From Saccharothrix sp. S26 (lineage in GTDB: Bacteria > Actinomycetota > Actinomycetes > Mycobacteriales > Pseudonocardiaceae), in NCBI RefSeq assembly GCF_021390395.1, contig NZ_JAJUWT010000001.1, positions 1-64,000 on the forward strand: DNA of 64,000 nt, written 5' to 3'. The position numbers and the translations under genes are program-made. Each line of letters opens with the position of its first letter. Position 1 is the first letter of the stretch. The notes below the pieces were generated by a model. The model was not told where the DNA came from, did not search any database, and saw only the letters and a program-made list of their open reading frames with translations. Of this stretch, positions 1-8,223 are shown piece after piece.

Positions 1-130
1 CCTGTTCCTAGATGAGGTATCCCACCCTTTGTGGGTTAAGGCCCCCAAGAGACTATTGGGTTGATAGGCCGGAGATGGAAGGTCGGTAACGGCTGGAGTT
101 GACCGGTACTAATAGGCCGAGGACTTGTCA
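1..130 (+). rRNA. 23S ribosomal RNA, 3' end (partial)
   Basis: The window opens inside the last helices of 23S rRNA. The conserved tail GACCGGTACTAATAGGCCGA is read at about 99-120, and the flanking bases match the closing helix of actinobacterial 23S rRNA. The mature 3' end is placed at about 130 by analogy. A spacer of roughly 110 bases with no tRNA follows before 5S, the usual 23S-5S arrangement. Confidence 0.9.
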
Positions 131-240
131 TGAAAATGCTACGCATCCACTGTGCGGTTCTGAAAGAACCGAACCGGACCACCTGGTCGGGCACGAGAGT
201 GTCTGGGGCGGGTGCCTACGGGTTGGTAATTTCATAGTGT

Positions 241-357
241 TTCGGTGGTCATAGCGGTTGGGGAACACCCGGTCCCATTCCGAACCCGGTAGTTAAGCCT
301 TCCAGCGCCGATGGTACTGCACTCGTGAGGGTGTGGGAGAGTAGGACGCCGCCGAAC
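241..357 (+). rRNA. rrf: 5S ribosomal RNA
   Basis: The stretch is 117 bases with the classic 5S features: TTCGGTGGTCATAGCGG at the 5' side, the CCCGGTCCCATTCCGAACCC loop region, the AGTTAAGCC box and the 3' strand GTAGGACGCCGCCGAA that closes helix I. It lies just downstream of the 23S tail and is followed by an intrinsic terminator, so it ends the rrn operon. Ends may be off by one or two bases. Confidence 0.95.
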
Positions 358-365
358 ATATTTTC

Positions 366-411
366 GCCTTCAGGGGCACTCGACATGTCGGGTGCCCCTG
401 AAGGCTTTTTT
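366..411 (+). terminator. rrn operon intrinsic terminator
   Basis: A long, nearly perfect inverted repeat has arms GCCTTCAGGGGCAC and GTGCCCCTGAAGGC, extended inward by CGACATGTCG, and is followed by a T run at 406-411. It sits right after 5S rRNA and before the next gene. Confidence 0.9.
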
Positions 412-427
412 GCGTTACGGTCCGCTC

Positions 428-1291
428 ATGGCCGAGGTGACGAGACACGACGACCTGGCGGAGTTCTGGGCGCTGACGGGCGACTTCTTCAACGCCGACC
501 CGGTGGTCCACACGGTCCCGATCGCGGCGATCGACCGCAGGCTCAACCACGCCGACCCGGACGACGAGCCGCCGCTGCTGGTCAGCGTCACGCACGACGG
601 CGTGCTGGTGGCCGCGGCCCTGCGCACGCCGCCGTGGCCGTTGACGTTGAGCGGTGTGGCACCGGAGTGGGCGGAGGTCGTCGCGGAAGCCCTGGCCGGT
701 GACGTGGAACTCCCCGGCGCGAACGGCCCCCGCGAGTCGGTGGAAGCGTTCGTCGTCGCCTGGGCCGCCCGCACCGGGTGCAGTGCCCGCGAGCACATGG
801 CACAGCGCCTGTACGAGCTGGGCGACCTCGTCACACCGGACGTGCCCGGCTCCGCACGCCTGGCGACCCCGGACGACCTCGACCTGCTCAGCCGGTGGCG
901 CACCGACTTCGCCGACGAGGCGGGCGTCCACGCGGACGAGGAGAACAGCGTGGAGCGGTCCCGGCACATGCTGGAGGTCGGCATGGCAGCCGGGCAGGGG
1001 CACGTGATCTGGTGCCAGGGCGACACGCCCGTGGCGTGGGCGGGGGTGGGCGCGCCCGTGTCCGGCATGTCCCGCATCGGCCCGGTCTACACCCCGCCCG
1101 AGCACCGCCGGCACGGCTACGGCGCGGCCGTCACGGCGGCCTGCGCCTCTTGGGCACGGGAGAAGGGCGCGGAGCACATCGTCCTCTACACCGACCTGGC
1201 GAACCCGACGTCGAACTCGATCTACCAGCGGATCGGGTTCCAACCGGTGGTCGACTCGGCGTCGTTCGTGTTCACCCCGGCCGGTGGCTGA
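428..1291 (+). CDS. GNAT family N-acetyltransferase
   Basis: This 287-aa protein should transfer an acetyl group from acetyl-CoA to an amine; the substrate cannot be told. The C-terminal half holds the GNAT core: a YTPPEHRRHGYG segment (motif A, acetyl-CoA pyrophosphate binding) near residues 217-228, then LYTDLANPTSNSIYQRIGF near the end, the usual helix-strand closing the fold. The N-terminal half is less conserved, as in two-lobed GNAT proteins. The ATG at 428 is chosen over an in-frame start at 392 because 392 lies within the rrn terminator hairpin. The 3' end overlaps the convergent HTH gene by 20 bases. Confidence 0.85.
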   Translation: MAEVTRHDDLAEFWALTGDFFNADPVVHTVPIAAIDRRLNHADPDDEPPLLVSVTHDGVLVAAALRTPPWPLTLSGVAPEWAEVVAEALAGDVELPGANGPRESVEAFVVAWAARTGCSAREHMAQRLYELGDLVTPDVPGSARLATPDDLDLLSRWRTDFADEAGVHADEENSVERSRHMLEVGMAAGQGHVIWCQGDTPVAWAGVGAPVSGMSRIGPVYTPPEHRRHGYGAAVTAACASWAREKGAEHIVLYTDLANPTSNSIYQRIGFQPVVDSASFVFTPAGG

Positions 1292-1478
1292 GCAGGTCGC
1301 CCGGCTGGCAGTCCAACACGTCGCACAGGGCGGTCAAGGTGCTGAACCGGATCGCCCTGGCCCGGCCGTTCTTGAGGATCGACAGGTTGACCACGGTCAC
1401 GCCGACGCGGTCCGCCAACTCCGTCAACGTCATCCCGCGCTCGGCCAGCAGCCGGTCGAGGTGCACCTGGATGCTCAC
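1272..1478 (-). CDS. Small Cro/CI-type (XRE) HTH regulator, YozG-like
   Basis: This 68-aa protein is essentially one helix-turn-helix: LDRLLAERGMTLTELADRVG, then NLSILKNGRARAIRFSTL and LCDVLDCQPGDLL, the typical XRE fold. The GTG at 1478 overlaps the stop of the upstream membrane gene (GTGA). Pairing of a tiny XRE regulator with a DUF2975 membrane protein is a recurrent bacterial arrangement, so the two probably work as one regulatory unit; the signal is unknown. Confidence 0.85.
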   Translation of the reverse strand: MSIQVHLDRLLAERGMTLTELADRVGVTVVNLSILKNGRARAIRFSTLTALCDVLDCQPGDLLSHRPG

Positions 1479-2020
1479 ACGGTCCCCTCCAGGTCCGCGC
1501 GCATCTCCGCGCTCGCCCGCATGATCTTCGCCAACGTCAGCAGCCCCGCGCCGGTGACGACCGCCCACCACGGGACGTCCCACTCGCCGAAGAACGCCAA
1601 CGTCCCGGCATCGTAGGTGACGGCGGCGTGCACCAAGGTGGTGCGCGCGATCGACGCCACGCAGGTCGCCCCGAGGACGACCCACAGCAGGTAGTGGCCG
1701 AGCCGCCGCACGCGGACCGCCGTGTCGAACGTGTGGACGCCTTCGTGGGCTGCCCTCTTGAGCACGAGCAAGAGCACCAGCAGCGTGGAGACGTAAGCGC
1801 ACGGGCCGGCCGCGTCCGCGACGAAGCCGAGCACCCGCTGCCAGAGTGCCGGTTCCTGGACGCACAGCCACACCTCGCGCACCCCGTCGAGCGTGGTGCC
1901 GGGTGCGAGACCCCGGCTCTCGCCGACGTACGGCCAGTTCCGCGCGGCGAAGCACACCGGTTCGGCGAACATCGCGTGCAGGCGGACCACCGTGCCCAGG
2001 GCGAGCGCGCCCGCGGTCAG
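1475..2020 (-). CDS. DUF2975-type membrane protein
   Basis: The protein is about 181 aa with four likely membrane segments: the N-terminal LTAGALALGTVVRLHAMF, then YVSTLLVLLLVL, LLWVVLGATCVASI and WWAVVTGAGLLTLAKIM. It matches the partner usually found with small XRE regulators. The start is uncertain: no ATG or GTG lies at the expected place. A CTG at 2020 overlapping the stop of the upstream Lrp gene would give translational coupling, and the next in-frame GTG is at 1990. Function is unknown, perhaps sensing membrane state for the HTH partner. Confidence 0.65.
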   Translation of the reverse strand: MTAGALALGTVVRLHAMFAEPVCFAARNWPYVGESRGLAPGTTLDGVREVWLCVQEPALWQRVLGFVADAAGPCAYVSTLLVLLLVLKRAAHEGVHTFDTAVRVRRLGHYLLWVVLGATCVASIARTTLVHAAVTYDAGTLAFFGEWDVPWWAVVTGAGLLTLAKIMRASAEMRADLEGTV

Positions 2021-2481
2021 TGTGAAGCGATACCCCCGAAGACGTCCCGCGTCACGGGTCGGTTGCGGGCGTGGGAGGAGAACACCAGGGACGTGGTCGT
2101 GTCGCCGTAACGCTGGGCCCGCTCGACGAACTCCTCCAGCTCGACCATCGACCGGCACACCACGCGCAGCAGCCAGCAGTCGTCACCGGTCACGTGGTCG
2201 GCGTCGCGCACCTGGGCCAGCGTCACCACCCGCTCCCGGAACCGGGGCGTGTCGAGGCTGCGCACCCGGACCCGCACGATGGCCTCGATCGGCAGCCCGA
2301 GCCGGTGCGGGTCGACCACCGCCACGTACCCGGTGACGATGCCCGCCTGCTCCAGCCGCCGCACGCGTTCGGTCGCCGCGGGCGCGGACAGCGACACCCT
2401 CTTGGCCAGCTCGGTGAACGTCATCCGGCCGTCGCGCTGGAGCAGCTCCAACAACTTCCAATCCAGGTCGTCCAGTTCCAC
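2017..2481 (-). CDS. Lrp/AsnC family transcriptional regulator
   Basis: This 154-aa protein has the full Lrp length. The N-terminal winged HTH starts LDDLDWKLLELLQRDGRMTF and is followed by ELAKRVSLSAPAATERVRRL. The C-terminal RAM (ligand-binding) domain includes VTGDDCWLLRVVCRSM. Such proteins bind amino acids and control neighbouring genes. It is divergent from the rhodanese gene across about 80 bases, so that gene is a likely target besides itself. The stop touches the downstream DUF2975 gene. Confidence 0.92.
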   Translation of the reverse strand: MELDDLDWKLLELLQRDGRMTFTELAKRVSLSAPAATERVRRLEQAGIVTGYVAVVDPHRLGLPIEAIVRVRVRSLDTPRFRERVVTLAQVRDADHVTGDDCWLLRVVCRSMVELEEFVERAQRYGDTTTSLVFSSHARNRPVTRDVFGGIASH

Positions 2482-2560
2482 CGTGGAATCCTAAGCCGGA
2501 CCCGCGCAACGCCTGGACTTCTGCATGGGGAAGAACACGCTGGTCAGCCACCATTTACCC

Positions 2561-3004
2561 ATGACCAACACGCTCCGCTTCCCCGCCGCCGACCCCGCTG
2601 CCGCCGCCGCGTTCTTCGCCGCGGAACTGGCCTTCGAGGCCGACCCGGACGACGTGGTCCGCGACCTGAGGGCAGGCACCACCGAGGGCTTCCAGCTCGT
2701 CGAGACGCGCAGCGCCGAGGCGTTCGCCCGGCTGCGCATCCCCGGCGCGATCAACCTGCCGCACTGGGACGTGGACGAGACGACCACCGCGGGCTGGGAC
2801 CGCGACCTCGTCTACGTCTGCTACTGCGAGAGCTTCGAGTGCAACGCCGCCACGAAGGGTTCGCTGAAGCTGTCCCGCCTCGGGTTCAAGGTGAAGCGGC
2901 TGGCCGGCGGCATCACCACCTGGCACGCGTCGGGCTACCCGGTCGAAGGCGACCAGGCCGCGACGCCGGACCGAAGCCCCCACGGGATCTCCTGCGACTG
3001 CTGA
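2561..3004 (+). CDS. Rhodanese-like domain protein
   Basis: The protein is 147 aa and contains one rhodanese domain: GFQLVETRSAEAFARLRIPG (the CH2A-like start, with the ETR and IPGA pattern), then a catalytic loop YVCYCESFECNAATKGSLKL whose Cys is the probable persulfide carrier, and LAGGITTWHASGYPV at the end. It should move sulfane sulfur. The ATG at 2561 is preferred to 2525 because residues before it have no family match. It is transcribed away from the Lrp gene. Confidence 0.85.
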   Translation: MTNTLRFPAADPAAAAAFFAAELAFEADPDDVVRDLRAGTTEGFQLVETRSAEAFARLRIPGAINLPHWDVDETTTAGWDRDLVYVCYCESFECNAATKGSLKLSRLGFKVKRLAGGITTWHASGYPVEGDQAATPDRSPHGISCDC

Positions 3005-3018
3005 CTACCCTCGGACGG

Positions 3019-3756
3019 GTGACGCGACTGCTTGTGCTGCAACCCGGCCACGACGACCCGATCGGCCGCCTCGGCGAGTGGTTGACCGCCGCCGGGGCGG
3101 TGCTGGAGGTGGTGAAGCCGTACGAAGAGCCGGTGCCGGAGTCACTCGACGGGTACCAGGGCCTGGTATGCCTGGGCGGCGCGATGGGCCCGCTGGACGA
3201 CGCGGAGCACCCGTGGCTGGCGGACGTCCGCAAGCTGCTGTCGCACGCCGTGTCGCGGAGGCTGCCGCTGCTCGCGATCTGCCTCGGCGCGCAGCTGCTG
3301 GCGGCGGCCACCGGCGGGCAGGTGCGGCGCAACCCGCAGGGGCCCGAGATCGGCATGGACCTGGTGGCCAAGCGGGACACGGCGGGGAACGACCCGTTGT
3401 TCGCCGACCTGCCGTGGACGCCGGACGTGCTGCAGTTCCACTACGACGAGGTGGCCATCCTGCCGCCGACCGCGGTGCTGCTCGCGTCGTCGCCCAAGTG
3501 CGCCAACCAGGCGTTCCGCATCGGTGACCGCGCCTACGGGCTCCAGTTCCACGTCGAAACCACGCCGGAGGTGGTTTTGGGGTGGGCGTCGGGGTACCCG
3601 GACGGTGTGCCCGGTGCGCGTGCTGGAGCTCTCGACCCGGACCGGCTCGCGCGGGGTCACGAGGACATCCGGGAGGTGTGGCAACCGTTTGCCGAACGAT
3701 TCGTGCGCCTGGCGGCCGGTGAGCTGACGATCCACCGGAGCCTGCCACTGGTGTGA
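3019..3756 (+). CDS. Type 1 (class I) glutamine amidotransferase
   Basis: This 245-aa protein has the GATase-1 fold: GLVCLGGAMGPLDD (oxyanion strand), the nucleophile elbow LLAICLGAQLLA with the catalytic Cys, and YGLQFHVETTPE supplying the His-x-Glu. It should hydrolyse glutamine to ammonia for a substrate that cannot be named; close relatives are often annotated as GMP-synthase-like. The GTG at 3019 is 14 bases beyond the rhodanese stop, so the two may be co-transcribed. Confidence 0.85.
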   Translation: MTRLLVLQPGHDDPIGRLGEWLTAAGAVLEVVKPYEEPVPESLDGYQGLVCLGGAMGPLDDAEHPWLADVRKLLSHAVSRRLPLLAICLGAQLLAAATGGQVRRNPQGPEIGMDLVAKRDTAGNDPLFADLPWTPDVLQFHYDEVAILPPTAVLLASSPKCANQAFRIGDRAYGLQFHVETTPEVVLGWASGYPDGVPGARAGALDPDRLARGHEDIREVWQPFAERFVRLAAGELTIHRSLPLV

Positions 3757-3777
3757 TGAACCTCCGCTGATGTGAGC

Positions 3778-3849
3778 GTTCATCGTCGAGACAGGTAGCG
3801 TTCACCCTGTCGTTGTGAGTGTTCATCGGCCAGACGGGTAGCGTTTACC
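3778..3849 (+). promoter_or_regulatory. PHO-box-like direct repeat upstream of the phosphate transporter
   Basis: Four GTTYAYC units lie at 3778 (GTTCATC), 3800 (GTTCACC), 3821 (GTTCATC) and 3843 (GTTTACC), spaced 22, 21 and 22 bases, that is two 11-base PHO units apart. Streptomyces PhoP boxes are 11-base direct repeats whose conserved core is GTTCACC. The array ends 33 bases before the pit start codon. PhoP control is inferred. Confidence 0.65.
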
Positions 3850-3882
3850 TTCGACTGTGTCGATTCAGTTGGAGGAATCAGC

Positions 3883-5016
3883 GTGGATGCCTCGCTCCTC
3901 GTGATCATCGTGGTCGTCACGGCCCTGGTCTTCGACTTCACCAACGGCTTCCACGACACCGCGAACTCGATGGCGACCTCCATCGCCACCGGCGCGCTGC
4001 GACCCCGCACCGCCGTCGCGTTCTCGGCGGTGCTGAACCTGGTGGGCGCGTTGCTGTCGGTCGAGGTGGCCAAGACCATCTCCGGCGGGATCGTCGACGA
4101 CGCCAGGATCACGCCCGCGATCGTGTTCGGCGGGTTGATCGGCGCGATCATGTGGAACCTGGTGACCTGGTACGTCGGGCTGCCGTCCAGCTCGTCGCAC
4201 GCGCTGTTCGGTGGCCTGATCGGGGCGACCTGGATCGCCTCGGGCGCGGACGCGGTGCACTTCGCGAAGGTCGTGGACAAGGTCGTGGCCCCCGCGATCG
4301 CCGCGCCGCTGGTGGCGGGCATCGTGGCGATGCTGGCCACCTACCTGACCTACCGGCTGACCAAGCGGGCCCGCAAGTCGGTGACGGACAAGGGCTTCAA
4401 GGCGGGCCAGATCGCGTCGGCCGCGCTCATGTCCCTCGCGCACGGCACGAACGACGCCCAGAAGACGATGGGCATCATCACGCTCACGCTGATCACGGCC
4501 GGGACGCTCGCGCCCGGCTCCGCGCCGCCGCTGTGGGTGATCCTGAGCGCGGCGATCGCGATCGCGCTGGGCACGTACCTGGGCGGCTGGCGCATCACCC
4601 ACACCCTGGGCAAGGGCCTGACCACGATCGAAGCGCCACAGGGCTTCGCCGCGCAGACCAGCGCGGCGACCGTGATCATGGCGTCCTCGCACCTGGGCTT
4701 CGCGCTGTCCACCACGCACGTCGCGTCCGGCGGCATCATGGGCTCCGGCCTGGGCCGCCGGCTCGACGGCGTGCGGTGGGGCGTGGCGGGCCGGATGGCC
4801 GCGGCCTGGGGCCTGACGCTGCCGGCGGCGGGCCTGGTCGGCGCGCTCGCGGGCAAGGTCGCCTCGCTGGGCACGCTGGGCGTGGTCGCCGTGGCGGCGG
4901 TCGGCGTGGGCGTGTCGCTGGTGATCTGGCTGCTGTCGCGCCGTGAGCCGGTGCGGCCCGAGCACGTGGTGGACGAGATCGCGGCGCAGGCCGAGACGCA
5001 CAAGGTGGCGGCGTGA
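3883..5016 (+). CDS. pit: Inorganic phosphate transporter, PiT family
   Basis: This 377-aa membrane protein has the two PiT signatures in inverted order: FDFTNGFHDTANSMATSIAT near residues 18-37 and MSLAHGTNDAQKTMGIITL near 187-205, each followed by hydrophobic helices. The family imports phosphate as a metal-phosphate complex driven by the proton gradient. GTG start at 3883 with upstream GGAGG. The stop overlaps a small membrane gene by 4 bases, and the PHO-like array upstream suggests induction under phosphate limitation. Confidence 0.93.
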   Translation: MDASLLVIIVVVTALVFDFTNGFHDTANSMATSIATGALRPRTAVAFSAVLNLVGALLSVEVAKTISGGIVDDARITPAIVFGGLIGAIMWNLVTWYVGLPSSSSHALFGGLIGATWIASGADAVHFAKVVDKVVAPAIAAPLVAGIVAMLATYLTYRLTKRARKSVTDKGFKAGQIASAALMSLAHGTNDAQKTMGIITLTLITAGTLAPGSAPPLWVILSAAIAIALGTYLGGWRITHTLGKGLTTIEAPQGFAAQTSAATVIMASSHLGFALSTTHVASGGIMGSGLGRRLDGVRWGVAGRMAAAWGLTLPAAGLVGALAGKVASLGTLGVVAVAAVGVGVSLVIWLLSRREPVRPEHVVDEIAAQAETHKVAA

Positions 5017-5237
5017 AGATCGACTGGGCGGCGTTGGCCGCCGTGTTCGGGGTGAGCCTCGCGGTGGTGGTGGGGCTGGTCGTGCTGTTCTCGGGTGGTC
5101 TGCGGGCCCTGTCGGCGCGTGAGGCGGCACGGGAGCGGCAGGCGTCGACGGCGCTGCCCACGGCCGCGGCGGGCCTGTGCCTGTTCGCGTGCGTGACCGT
5201 GGTGTTGTTCGGTATCTACTTGATCGTGGCCGGCTGA
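5013..5237 (+). CDS. Small membrane protein coupled to pit
   Basis: The protein is 74 aa with two hydrophobic helices, LAAVFGVSLAVVVGLVVLFSG and AGLCLFACVTVVLFGIYLIV, joined by a charged, Arg-rich cytoplasmic-like loop. The GTG start overlaps the pit stop (GTGA), so it is translated with the transporter. Small proteins of this kind often follow actinobacterial pit genes. Role unknown; perhaps an accessory subunit. Confidence 0.8.
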   Translation: MKIDWAALAAVFGVSLAVVVGLVVLFSGGLRALSAREAARERQASTALPTAAAGLCLFACVTVVLFGIYLIVAG

Positions 5238-5268
5238 GCCTGCCCTCGGCGGACTACGGTGTTCGTCG

Positions 5269-8211
5269 ATGACCGATCCAGCACGCCTCCCCACGTCCCC
5301 CGCCCGGTTCGGCCTGACCGAGGCGCGCAGCGGTGAGCACCTGCACGCGGCCGGGTGGTGGGAGGGGCGGCGGCCCAGCGAGGGCAACGAGCCGATCCTG
5401 GTGGCCCTGTCCCGCAGTCCGGACCCGGACCTGGCGCTGCGCGGGGTCGACCGGCTGCGCGTCGCGCTCGGTGACCGGTGGCCCGAGCTGGACCAGGCGT
5501 TGCGGGACAGCGAGGCGTTGCGCGGTCGGCTGCTGGCGGTGCTGGGCAGCTCCACGGCGCTGTCGGACTTCCTGGTCGCCAACCCCGACCGCTGGCACGG
5601 CCTGGTCGACGACGGGCCGGTGGACGCCGGGTCGTTCGCGCCCGCGCTGCTCGCCGCCGTCGAAGGGCTGACCGGTACCGACGCGGTGCGGGCGTTGCGG
5701 GTCGAGTACCGGGCGCTGCTGTGCCGGATCGCCGCCGCCGACCTCGCGCACGTGGTCGAGCCGGAGCAGCTGTACGTCAACTACGACGACGTGGCCAGCC
5801 TGCTGTCGGACCTGGCGGTGGCCGCGTTGCGGGCCTCGCTGGACGTGGCCGCGCGGCAGGTGCCGCGGTCGGACGAGTGCCGGCTCGCGGTGATCGCGAT
5901 GGGCAAGTGCGGCGCGCGTGAGCTGAACTACGTCAGCGACGTCGACGTCGTGTTCGTCGGCGAGGGCGACCTGGCGGTGGCGACCCGGCTGGCCGGCGCG
6001 GTGATGCAGGTCGCGGGCCAGGCGTGCTTCGAGGTGGACGCGGCGCTGCGGCCCGAGGGCAAGGCGGGTGCGCTGGTGCGCACGCTGGACGGCCACGCCA
6101 CCTACTACCAGCGGTGGGCGCGGACGTGGGAGTTCCAGGCGCTGCTCAAGGCGCGGCCGGTGGCCGGTGACGAGGAGCTGGGCCGGCGGTACATGGACGT
6201 GGTGCGCCCCCTGGTGTGGACGGCCGCGGAACGGGAGAACTTCGTGCCCGACGTGCAGGCCATGCGCCGCCGCGTCGAGGACCACGTGCCCGCCGGCCTG
6301 GCCGACCGGGAGCTGAAACTGGGCCGCGGTGGGCTGCGGGACGTGGAGTTCGCCGTGCAGTTGCTGCAACTCGTGCACGGTCGCGGTGACGAGGAGCTGC
6401 GCATCACCACGACCACGCAGGCGTTGGCCGCGTTGGGGCGGGGCGGGTACATCGGCCGCGCGGACGCCGCCGACTTCGGCCGCGCCTACCGGTTCCTGCG
6501 CACGTTGGAGCACCGGTTGCAGTTGCAGCGGATGCTGCGCACGCACCTGTTCCCGGCCGACGACGACGTGGCGGCGCTGCGGTGGCTGGCGCGTGCGGCG
6601 GGGTTGCAGGGCGAGGGCGGGCTGTCGGAGGGCCAGGTGCTGCTCGCCGAGTTCCGCAAGCGCGCCAACCAGGTGCGCAGGCTGCACGAGAAGCTGTTCT
6701 ACCGGCCGCTGCTGCAAGCCGTCGCGAACGTGCCGACCGAGGCGCTGCGGTTGACCACGACCCAGGCGGCGGCGCGGCTGGCCGCGCTCGGGTATGCCGC
6801 GCCGGACGGCGCGCTGAAGCACATCGAGGCACTGACCAGGGGCGTTTCCCGGCGGGCGCGGATACAGACGGCCCTGCTGCCGGTGCTGCTGGACCTGTTC
6901 GCCACCACGCCGGATCCCGACGGCGGGCTGTTGGCGTACCGGAAGGTGTCCGAGGCGTTGGCCGAGACGCCCTGGTACCTGCGGCTGCTGCGGGACGAGG
7001 GCACGGTGGTCGACCGGCTGGCCGCGCTGCTGGGCACGTCGAAGCTCGTGCCGGACCTGCTCGTGCGCGCGCCCGAGGTGCTGCCGCTGCTGGCCGACAC
7101 CGACGCGCTGGTCGGCCGCGACCCGATGACCATCGGCAACCCGCTGCGCAGCGCCGTGTCCCGGTACAGCGACTTGGACCGCGCGGTCACCGCCGCCCGG
7201 TCGTTGCGCCGCCAGGAGCTGCTGCGCGTGGCGGCGGCCGACCTGCTGGGCCTGGTGCCGTTGCGGACGGTGTGCGTGTCGCTGTCCGAGGTGTGGGTGG
7301 CGGTGTTGCAGGCGGCGCTGGACGCGGTGGTGCGGTCGGCCGGCGAGCGGTTGGCGTCGATCGCGGTCATCGGCATGGGCCGGCTCGGCGGGCGTGAGCT
7401 GGGGTACGGCTCGGACGCCGACGTGATGTTCGTGTGCGAGCCCGCGCCCGGCGTGACCGACGCCGACGCCGCCCGGTACGCGTCGTCGGTGGTGGAGCAG
7501 GTGCGGCGGCTGCTCAGCGCGCCCAGCCAGGACCCGCCGTTGCAGGTGGACACCGACCTGCGGCCGGAGGGCAGGCAGGGGCCCCTGGTGCGCACGCTGG
7601 ACTCCTACCGGGCCTATTACGCGCAGTGGGCGGAGCTGTGGGAGGCGCAGGCGTTGCTGCGGGCGCGGTTCATCGGCGGTGACGCGGACCTCGGCGCGCG
7701 GTTCATCGAGATGATCGACCCGGTGCGCTACCCGGCGAAGGGCCTGGACGCGGGGGCCGTGCGGGAGATCCGGCGCATCAAGGCGCGCGTGGAGGCCGAA
7801 CGGCTGCCGCGCGGCGCCGACCCGTCCACCCACACCAAGCTGGGTCGCGGCGGGCTCGCCGACGTCGAGTGGACCGTGCAGTTGCTGCAGTTGCAGCACG
7901 CGTTCGAGGTGCCCGGTCTGCGCACGCCGTCGACCGTGCGCGGGCTGCGTGCGGCGACCGAGGCGGGGCTGGTGTCCGAGGACGACTCGGCGGCGCTGAT
8001 GGACGCGTGGGTGATGGCGACCGAGGCGCGCAACGCCGTCATGCTGGTCCGGGGCAAGGCCGGTGACCAACTGCCCGCGGTCGGGCGCGACCTGGCCGCG
8101 GTGGCGTCGGCGATGGGGCACGCGGTCGACCCCGGCGAGTTCCTCGACTCCTACCGGCGCACGACCCGGCGCGCGCGGGCCGTGATCGAGCGCATCTTCT
8201 ACGGTTCCTGA
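5269..8211 (+). CDS. glnE: Bifunctional glutamine synthetase adenylyltransferase/adenylyl-removing enzyme
   Basis: This 980-aa protein adenylylates and deadenylylates glutamine synthetase. Two nucleotidyltransferase domains are plain: GKCGARELNYVSDVDVVFV near residues 214-232 (the N-terminal, deadenylylating half) and GMGRLGGRELGYGSDADVMF near 702-721 (adenylylating half), both with the G-x(n)-S-D-x-D metal site. Each is followed by a helical LGRGGLRDVEF or LGRGGLADVEW segment. It lies near glnA, whose Tyr402 motif is its substrate, as in Mycobacterium. It is followed after 12 bases by a quinone reductase gene, probably in one transcript. Confidence 0.96.
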   Translation: MTDPARLPTSPARFGLTEARSGEHLHAAGWWEGRRPSEGNEPILVALSRSPDPDLALRGVDRLRVALGDRWPELDQALRDSEALRGRLLAVLGSSTALSDFLVANPDRWHGLVDDGPVDAGSFAPALLAAVEGLTGTDAVRALRVEYRALLCRIAAADLAHVVEPEQLYVNYDDVASLLSDLAVAALRASLDVAARQVPRSDECRLAVIAMGKCGARELNYVSDVDVVFVGEGDLAVATRLAGAVMQVAGQACFEVDAALRPEGKAGALVRTLDGHATYYQRWARTWEFQALLKARPVAGDEELGRRYMDVVRPLVWTAAERENFVPDVQAMRRRVEDHVPAGLADRELKLGRGGLRDVEFAVQLLQLVHGRGDEELRITTTTQALAALGRGGYIGRADAADFGRAYRFLRTLEHRLQLQRMLRTHLFPADDDVAALRWLARAAGLQGEGGLSEGQVLLAEFRKRANQVRRLHEKLFYRPLLQAVANVPTEALRLTTTQAAARLAALGYAAPDGALKHIEALTRGVSRRARIQTALLPVLLDLFATTPDPDGGLLAYRKVSEALAETPWYLRLLRDEGTVVDRLAALLGTSKLVPDLLVRAPEVLPLLADTDALVGRDPMTIGNPLRSAVSRYSDLDRAVTAARSLRRQELLRVAAADLLGLVPLRTVCVSLSEVWVAVLQAALDAVVRSAGERLASIAVIGMGRLGGRELGYGSDADVMFVCEPAPGVTDADAARYASSVVEQVRRLLSAPSQDPPLQVDTDLRPEGRQGPLVRTLDSYRAYYAQWAELWEAQALLRARFIGGDADLGARFIEMIDPVRYPAKGLDAGAVREIRRIKARVEAERLPRGADPSTHTKLGRGGLADVEWTVQLLQLQHAFEVPGLRTPSTVRGLRAATEAGLVSEDDSAALMDAWVMATEARNAVMLVRGKAGDQLPAVGRDLAAVASAMGHAVDPGEFLDSYRRTTRRARAVIERIFYGS

Positions 8212-8223
8212 ACACTGGGGTCC

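Noticed and set aside
293-1243. 316-aa minus-strand frame over 5S and the GNAT gene
   Set aside because: It overlaps 5S rRNA and is antisense to a well-supported GNAT gene.
2071-3756. 561-aa frame ending with the amidotransferase
   Set aside because: Only the part from 3019 has family sequence; the N-terminal part overlaps Lrp and rhodanese genes as low-complexity sequence.
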